Shown: positions 59,390 through 64,000 of the stretch, piece after piece
Layout of the letters: each line of letters begins with the position of its first letter
Position numbering within the stretch: the first letter of the stretch is position 1
From: Anagrus nilaparvatae
Lineage: Eukaryota > Arthropoda > Insecta > Hymenoptera > Mymaridae
Assembly: GCA_022575985.1 (NCBI GenBank)
Contig: JAKSXM010000220.1
Coordinates: forward strand, 1 to 64,000
Reading direction: 5' to 3'
DNA: 64,000 nt
Translations under genes and position numbers: made by a program
Notes under the pieces: generated by a model
What the model saw: the letters and a program-made list of their open reading frames with translations, nothing else
The model's database searches: none
Told to the model about the DNA's origin: nothing

Positions 59390-59870
59390 CTTTTAATAAA
59401 AGAAGGGAAAATTTCTCCTAAGACAACCGAAAAATATAAACATTGATAATAATGAAAAATACTGTAAGTTATCAGTACTAATACTTTGATTAATCAAGTA
59501 AAAATGAATGCTTAAAATAATCATGCATAAAAAAACACCCGGATTCGAAATAAGCAACCAAATATTTCTTTGGAATTTGTCCACAAAATATCAACAAAAA
59601 CGCCAAAATTAAAGTTAGTAATTATTTTCTAATTGAAAATAAAGACGCTACCCAATAAGCTTCTTCTTTATTGATAGTTGTTTCAAAATCTGACGACGTT
59701 AATCTGACTAAATGTCCTTCCTAAATGAGCTCCTAGTTAGAAACAAAAATTTTATAATTTAATAAGTTTATTCAATAAAATTAAGATCTGTTTTAATTTG
59801 ATAAAAAATAACTCTTGTAAATTAAAACTTTTGCCTCCAACACCAGTTATTCATATTGAGTTTAAATTTT
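59390..59870 (-). pseudogene. decayed partial duplicate of the adjacent sugar transporter
   Basis: On the minus strand three blocks correspond in order to the intact gene at 60908-63521. Block 1, about 59830-59870, matches exon 1 but the ATG is TTG, an internal TGG codon is TGA and the donor GT is GC. Block 2, about 59625-59745, matches the start of exon 2 (acceptor, then the region for LTSSDFETTINKEEAYWVAS-like sequence) but is frameshifted and stops. Block 3, about 59393-59610, resumes far downstream (DKFQRNIWLLISN, FLCMIILSIHFYLINQ, STDNLQYFSLLSMF) and is truncated near the RNFPFF segment. About 200 codons between blocks 2 and 3 are missing, as is the C-terminus. Lost start, stops and deletion mark it as non-functional. 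Confidence 0.88.
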
Positions 59871-60907
59871 TCAATTCACGTGGAAAACTTTTTATTTATA
59901 CTGAAAAATAATAAATGTAATTGTACTTTTGTAATTATTTGTACATTAATAGATTAAACACAACTAATTCGCAGAATTATAATTAATCACATTGTTAATA
60001 AAATTATGTAAGGTCAAAAAAAATTAAAAAGTAATAATAATCTATTAAAATATTTTATCATTTATTGCATAAGCTTATTTACATTTTGATAAGAAATAGA
60101 AAAATTTTCTCACTTAGTTTTACTTGATTTTACCTTTAGAATATAATTTAGTATACAAATAATATCTATAAAAATATATATATTTTCCAAAATTTACAGT
60201 ATTTTAATATGCAAAATTTGTTATTAATACTCTGTGTAATTATATTTTTAATACATGCTATCTATTATATCTATCAAAAATTTTAATTTAGGCAGTATGG
60301 AGCTCCATCTAACTTAACGTTTAAGACCATTTTAAACCTTCTAAAGCTATATTCAAAAACAAAATTTTTAAACCATTATTAATTTCCTTATTCCCATGGT
60401 CTACGTATAAGCTTTAACTCATATTCGAAAATGAAGTTTGCGTCTTAAAAAACAGTAGCAAACCTTATCTTATAAGCACTGCCTGGACCCATTTTTTTCA
60501 TATTATGTGATTTTTCTTTTAGACAATATTATATCAAAAATACAGGCCTAAAAGAATCCAGAAAATATGCTAAAATATGTACATTTAATGAATACTCTTA
60601 TTGTTAATTGGGTTGGAATTTAGGATTTATAATTATACTAACTTATTTTTAGTGCTAATTTAATGTACAAGCATTGATGCAACTACAATATTTTAGTAAT
60701 TACTTTATTTTCACTCCAAATAAAAAAAATGATGTGTTATTCAACGGTTGGTGTAAAAAGTTTATTTCGCTGAACACGACGGTTACTACGTGCACAATTA
60801 TATTCTGTAAAATAAATATTTACATCAGAAAACGATGTCCTGTAAAATGGTAAGTATTCATAATTATTTGCACATCACGATAATATTCGTCCAACTTTAA
60901 TTAAAAA

Positions 60908-63521
60908 CTAATATTTTATTTTTTCTATTGGGTTCTTTAAATCTTCTTGTATTTCTTGCAGCGATTTACCTTTGGTTTTTGGAATAAAATAAATAATGAA
61001 TGGAAATCCTAACAATGCTATTAATCCAAAAATAAAAAATGTTAAAGATTCTCCAAACGAATTTATCATTGGTTGATATAATTTAATTGAAACGAAACTT
61101 GCAAAAGTATTTAATAAAATTGTTACTAGTGATGCAACACTTTTAATGTGAGAAGGAAATATTTCTCCTAAAATTATACTTGGAACAGCATAAAATATAA
61201 ACTCTGAAGCAGAAAATAATACAAAAGTTGCTAAAAATGGCAATATCTGTAAATTATCTGTATTTATATCTTGATTAATGAAATAAAAATGAGTGCCCAA
61301 GATAATCATGCATAAAAGAACGCAGAGATTTGAAAAAATCATCCAAAACTTTCTTTGAAATTTATCAATAATAAATATTAAGAAAAATGTCCAAACTAAA
61401 GTAATACTCCTTATCCACATTACAGCTACTGAAGGATCAATTAAAGTAAATTTTGCTGATGTCAAAATTGATTCTAAATATGTAGAAACAGTTCTCATAC
61501 CACAAAATTCAATGTATGAATGTAAAATTATTTGAATGATTAAATTTTTTTTCAAGTGTGCTGAGTTTATTTCTTTTAATTTTCCAAAAATTGATTTTCC
61601 TTTTAACTCTTCAACGTATTTTTTGACATCATCCAGTTCTTCATCCACATTTATTTGTTTTCTGTAATATTGTAACGACTGTTTTGCTTCTTCCAAGTTA
61701 TTTAATTTTACTAAATTATATGGTGAATCAGGTATTAAAAACATAGATAAAGTTCCAATAATAGACGTAAGTATAAAAATTAAACTGAAATATTTAAGAG
61801 AAAGAATACTTCCTAAAATACTGCTAAGAACCATTGAAGCAGAAAGACCCAAAAATACTACGATAAAAAAACTTCCTCGTCTTTTTGAGTATGCTATTTC
61901 AGCGCAAAATATGGATATTGTGATAGTTAAAATCCCTGCTCCTAATCCAGAAACAAAGCGAGCAATATAAAGCCATGTTACTGAATTCGCAATAAACATA
62001 AAAATCCATCCAGCTAAAATTGGAAAATAACTAATGAGAGTTGAATATTTACTGCCATATAATTCAACAAAAAGTGCGCCAAATATTGAACCAACAAATC
62101 TTCCTACTGAAAATAAAGAAGCTACCCAAGAAGCTTCTTCTTTATCGATGGTTATTTCAAAATCAGGTGATGTTAGTCTAGCCAAGTATGGAGAACTCCA
62201 TCCCAGGTGAGCACCTAGTTGTGATTTTAATATCATCACTAAAACAAAAATTTTATAAATTTAGATAACAGCATAAAGGCTACCCCCGGATAAGTACAGT
62301 GATTTAGCCCCCGGAATCAAACCTAACCTAAGAAGTAGCATCCAAAAACTTATCAAAAAACTCACTGATTCCTGGAATTAGACCTATAAGCCACGGCAGG
62401 CCCACAAAAACTTTATTTTATTTAATTTCTCCGACCCGTAAATAGTTGATACTCTTTTGGAGAACTGGAAAACTTAACACTTCGCACACTTTTCAAAATA
62501 ATTTTGGGGTCTTTAGGGCTTCCTCAAGACCCCGAGATATAATTTAAAATTTTTTGAAAATCGATTTTTTGATCATAAAAAAAATATACCATCCTTTAAT
62601 TTTTTTTTATAATCTAAAAAACCTCTCAAAAATGTTTTTTTTTTAGGTTTTCGGGGGCCTGTCATGGCCTAGAGTTCTAATTCCAACGGGAATCAGTGTA
62701 TTTTTGAATAACTTTTTGGATGGTACTACTTAGGTAAGTTTTGTTTCGAGGGGCCAAATTACTGTTCTTCTCCGGAAATATATATAGTCATAATCGAGGG
62801 ACATGAAAAGAGAAGGCTTTGAAATTATAAGTGGTAATCATTTTAATAATGGGGGATTTTATAGTCAATTGAAGGGGTTTAGGGACTATGGGTGTGCGGT
62901 TACCCGAAAGTCGGGTCGGGTACCCGAAATTTCGGGTTTTTTTGCTTCGAGTTAGGTCGAACTTGGGGTATCCATGGAAGCTTTCGATTCAAAAAAGCAA
63001 GCGCAGACATTTTCCGGGAAGTTTCGGACTTCACAAATTTGACCTGCCAAAATTTGACAAAAAAGAACGACATTTCGGGTACCCGACCCGACTTTCGGGT
63101 AACCGCACACCCCTATTAGGGACTGAAAAATGTAAAGCGACATTTACCTTAGCCATTTTGGCCTTAGCATACATACTAAGTAACAAATATTCTCTTAAAG
63201 CAAATTAAAATTCTCAAATTTTCTGAAGCAGAATTAATTTTTTTGCCCTACCGGACGTAAAACTCGTGCGTAAAGATTTTTCTGCACTTGTTCTACGCCT
63301 ATGAGGGCAAAAAATATCGCCCGGCTTCGCCGAGTACTCGTGCTAGTGCTCACACTAGTGCCAAAATTTTTATGCCCTTGATACTTAATATACTATTAAT
63401 TTTCTTCTTACAATTTTAAAAAAAGAGTAATCAATTTTAAAAAGGGATGAAATAGTTCTTAAAAATTTGTAAAAATTTTACCTCCAGCACCAGCAATCCA
63501 TAATGAATTTAAAATTTTCAT
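60908..63521 (-). CDS. MFS sugar transporter, facilitated trehalose transporter Tret1-like, 2 exons, 456 aa
   Basis: A predicted plasma-membrane sugar carrier of the major facilitator superfamily. Exon 1 is 63521-63482 (MKILNSLWIAGAG) and exon 2 is 62238-60908; the join gives G-V-M-I-L-K-S-Q-L-G-A-H-L-G-W-S-S-P-Y-L in frame with good GT-AG sites, and starting at the later Met in exon 2 would drop most of the first membrane span. Family marks: EASWVASLF, GRFVGSIFGALFVELYGSKY (variant of the G-x-x-x-D-R-x-G-R loop, acidic/Arg core weakened), ARFVSGLGAGI, PDSPYNL in place of PESPR, about 220 residues in a charged central loop, GEIFPSHIKSVA, and PKTKGKSLQEI before the C-terminus. Twelve hydrophobic segments are plausible. 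Length fits insect Tret1-like proteins. Substrate is inferred from family only. The 1243-bp intron contains two transposable elements. Confidence 0.93.
62277..62782. mobile_element. foldback MITE in the sugar-transporter intron (~506 bp)
   Basis: The left arm begins 'ctacccccggataagtacag' and the right arm ends 'ttactgttcttctccggaaa', its diverged inverse. Matching continues for about 130 bases each side (tgatttagcccccgg; aacctaagaagta; aaaactcactgattcc; gccacggcaggc). A half copy of the same family lies at 42414-42725. Confidence 0.85.
62888..63115. mobile_element. hAT-type MITE in the sugar-transporter intron (228 bp)
   Basis: The termini read (A)TGGGTGTGCGGTTACCCG at the left and the reverse complement at the right, with ~42-bp inverted repeats that include 'aaagtcgggtcgggtacccg'. 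TAGGGACT (62880-62887; the match extends one T leftward) is repeated at 63117-63124, an 8-9-bp target duplication as in hAT elements. Three overlapping reading frames here come from the palindrome and are not genes. Confidence 0.92.
63230..63400. repeat. GC-richer dispersed repeat fragment
   Basis: 'tttttttgccctaccgga', 'tctgcacttgttctacgcc', 'gagggcaaaaaatat', 'cgcccggcttcgccgag' and 'tgctagtgctcacactagtg' form a patchwork of short inverted pairs. 'gggcaaaaaatact...tctgcactta' recurs at about 55890-55920. No gene here. Confidence 0.45.
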
Positions 63522-63853
63522 TTTGTAAAAATAATTTTAGCATTTATAAATAGCAATAGTTTTATGTATTCTTATAGGTATAACTGAATTACACAACAAA
63601 TTAAATGAAACTAATGGTATTATAATTAATCGTGTCTATCGTAAAATTATGCAAGGATGAAAAAAAATATAAAATAGTTTAACGATAATTAATAAAAATT
63701 TTTTACGTTCTTATCATTTATTTTATTTATATTATGATAATGATAAAATAATTTATTAGGTATAACGATATTATAGAAAGAAAATTTTTTAACATGGAAC
63801 ATGTTTATAGAGAGGAGTATCCTGGAAATCCGAAAATCAAGGGGATGGGGTCC

Positions 63854-63958
63854 TACACCGTCATCCAAAGCGGAACGTAAATTTGCACCTAAAAATATAC
63901 GTCTGCTATTAATATATACTCCAATGATACAAATTTACGTCCTCTTGATGATGGTGTA
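63854..63958. mobile_element. small foldback repeat (~105 bp)
   Basis: 'tacaccgtcatcc' plus 'acgtaaatttg' at the left is mirrored by 'caaatttacgt' plus 'gatgatggtgta' at the right, with an AT-rich centre. Non-coding. Confidence 0.65.
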
Positions 63959-64000
63959 TGTGTCCATTTAAAGGGGGGTGGTTGAACAGGACTTAGAGTA

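Noticed and set aside
62888..63208. Three overlapping ORFs (up to 106 codons) rich in Gly/Arg/Tyr
   Set aside because: They arise from the palindromic hAT-type MITE inside the sugar-transporter intron.

Overview
This is a nuclear, intron-bearing and very AT-rich animal sequence. The protein set (Pellino, Jagunal, ubiquilin, a BRD7/BRD9-type bromodomain protein, a SECp43-like RNA-binding protein and a trehalose/sugar transporter of the insect Tret1-like type) and the short AT-rich introns point to an insect. An AT-rich hymenopteran or hemipteran fits, but the sequence alone does not settle the order.

Layout. Positions 1-17 kb hold no recognisable gene. They contain a 7-copy, 203-bp tandem satellite (4358-5778), inverted-repeat elements and a nest of foldback repeats (10.0-13.85 kb). 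The gene-rich core runs from 17.0 to 34.8 kb: ubiquilin (minus, 5 exons) lies head-to-head with jagunal (plus, 4 exons), followed by Pellino (plus, 7 exons), then, convergent with it, a SECp43/TRNAU1AP-like gene (minus, 5 exons) and a BRD7/9-like gene (minus, 3 exons). From 35 to 59 kb there is one candidate first coding exon (45448-45529, plus, unidentified) amid many non-autonomous repeats: long foldback elements with internal tandem units, TA-flanked MITEs, an hAT-type MITE with an 8-bp target duplication, and two oppositely oriented arrays of one ~60-bp repeat. The right end carries an intact MFS sugar transporter (minus, 2 exons, 60908-63521) whose intron holds two transposable elements, and just downstream a decayed partial duplicate of it (about 59390-59870).

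The genes look like unrelated housekeeping or signalling loci rather than one pathway: protein quality control (ubiquilin), ER organisation (Jagunal), innate-immune E3 ligase (Pellino), RNA binding (SECp43-like), chromatin (BRD7/9) and sugar transport. The most unexpected item is a stretch at 43146-43220 that folds as a type III hammerhead ribozyme with the complete catalytic core, the GUC cleavage triplet and three compatible stems, in a non-coding, GC-richer patch. The other main theme is a family of foldback elements built from ~130-140-bp tandem units that recur in both orientations. Many exon boundaries below were set by hand from splice consensus, reading frame and homology remembered at family level. 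No database search was run.
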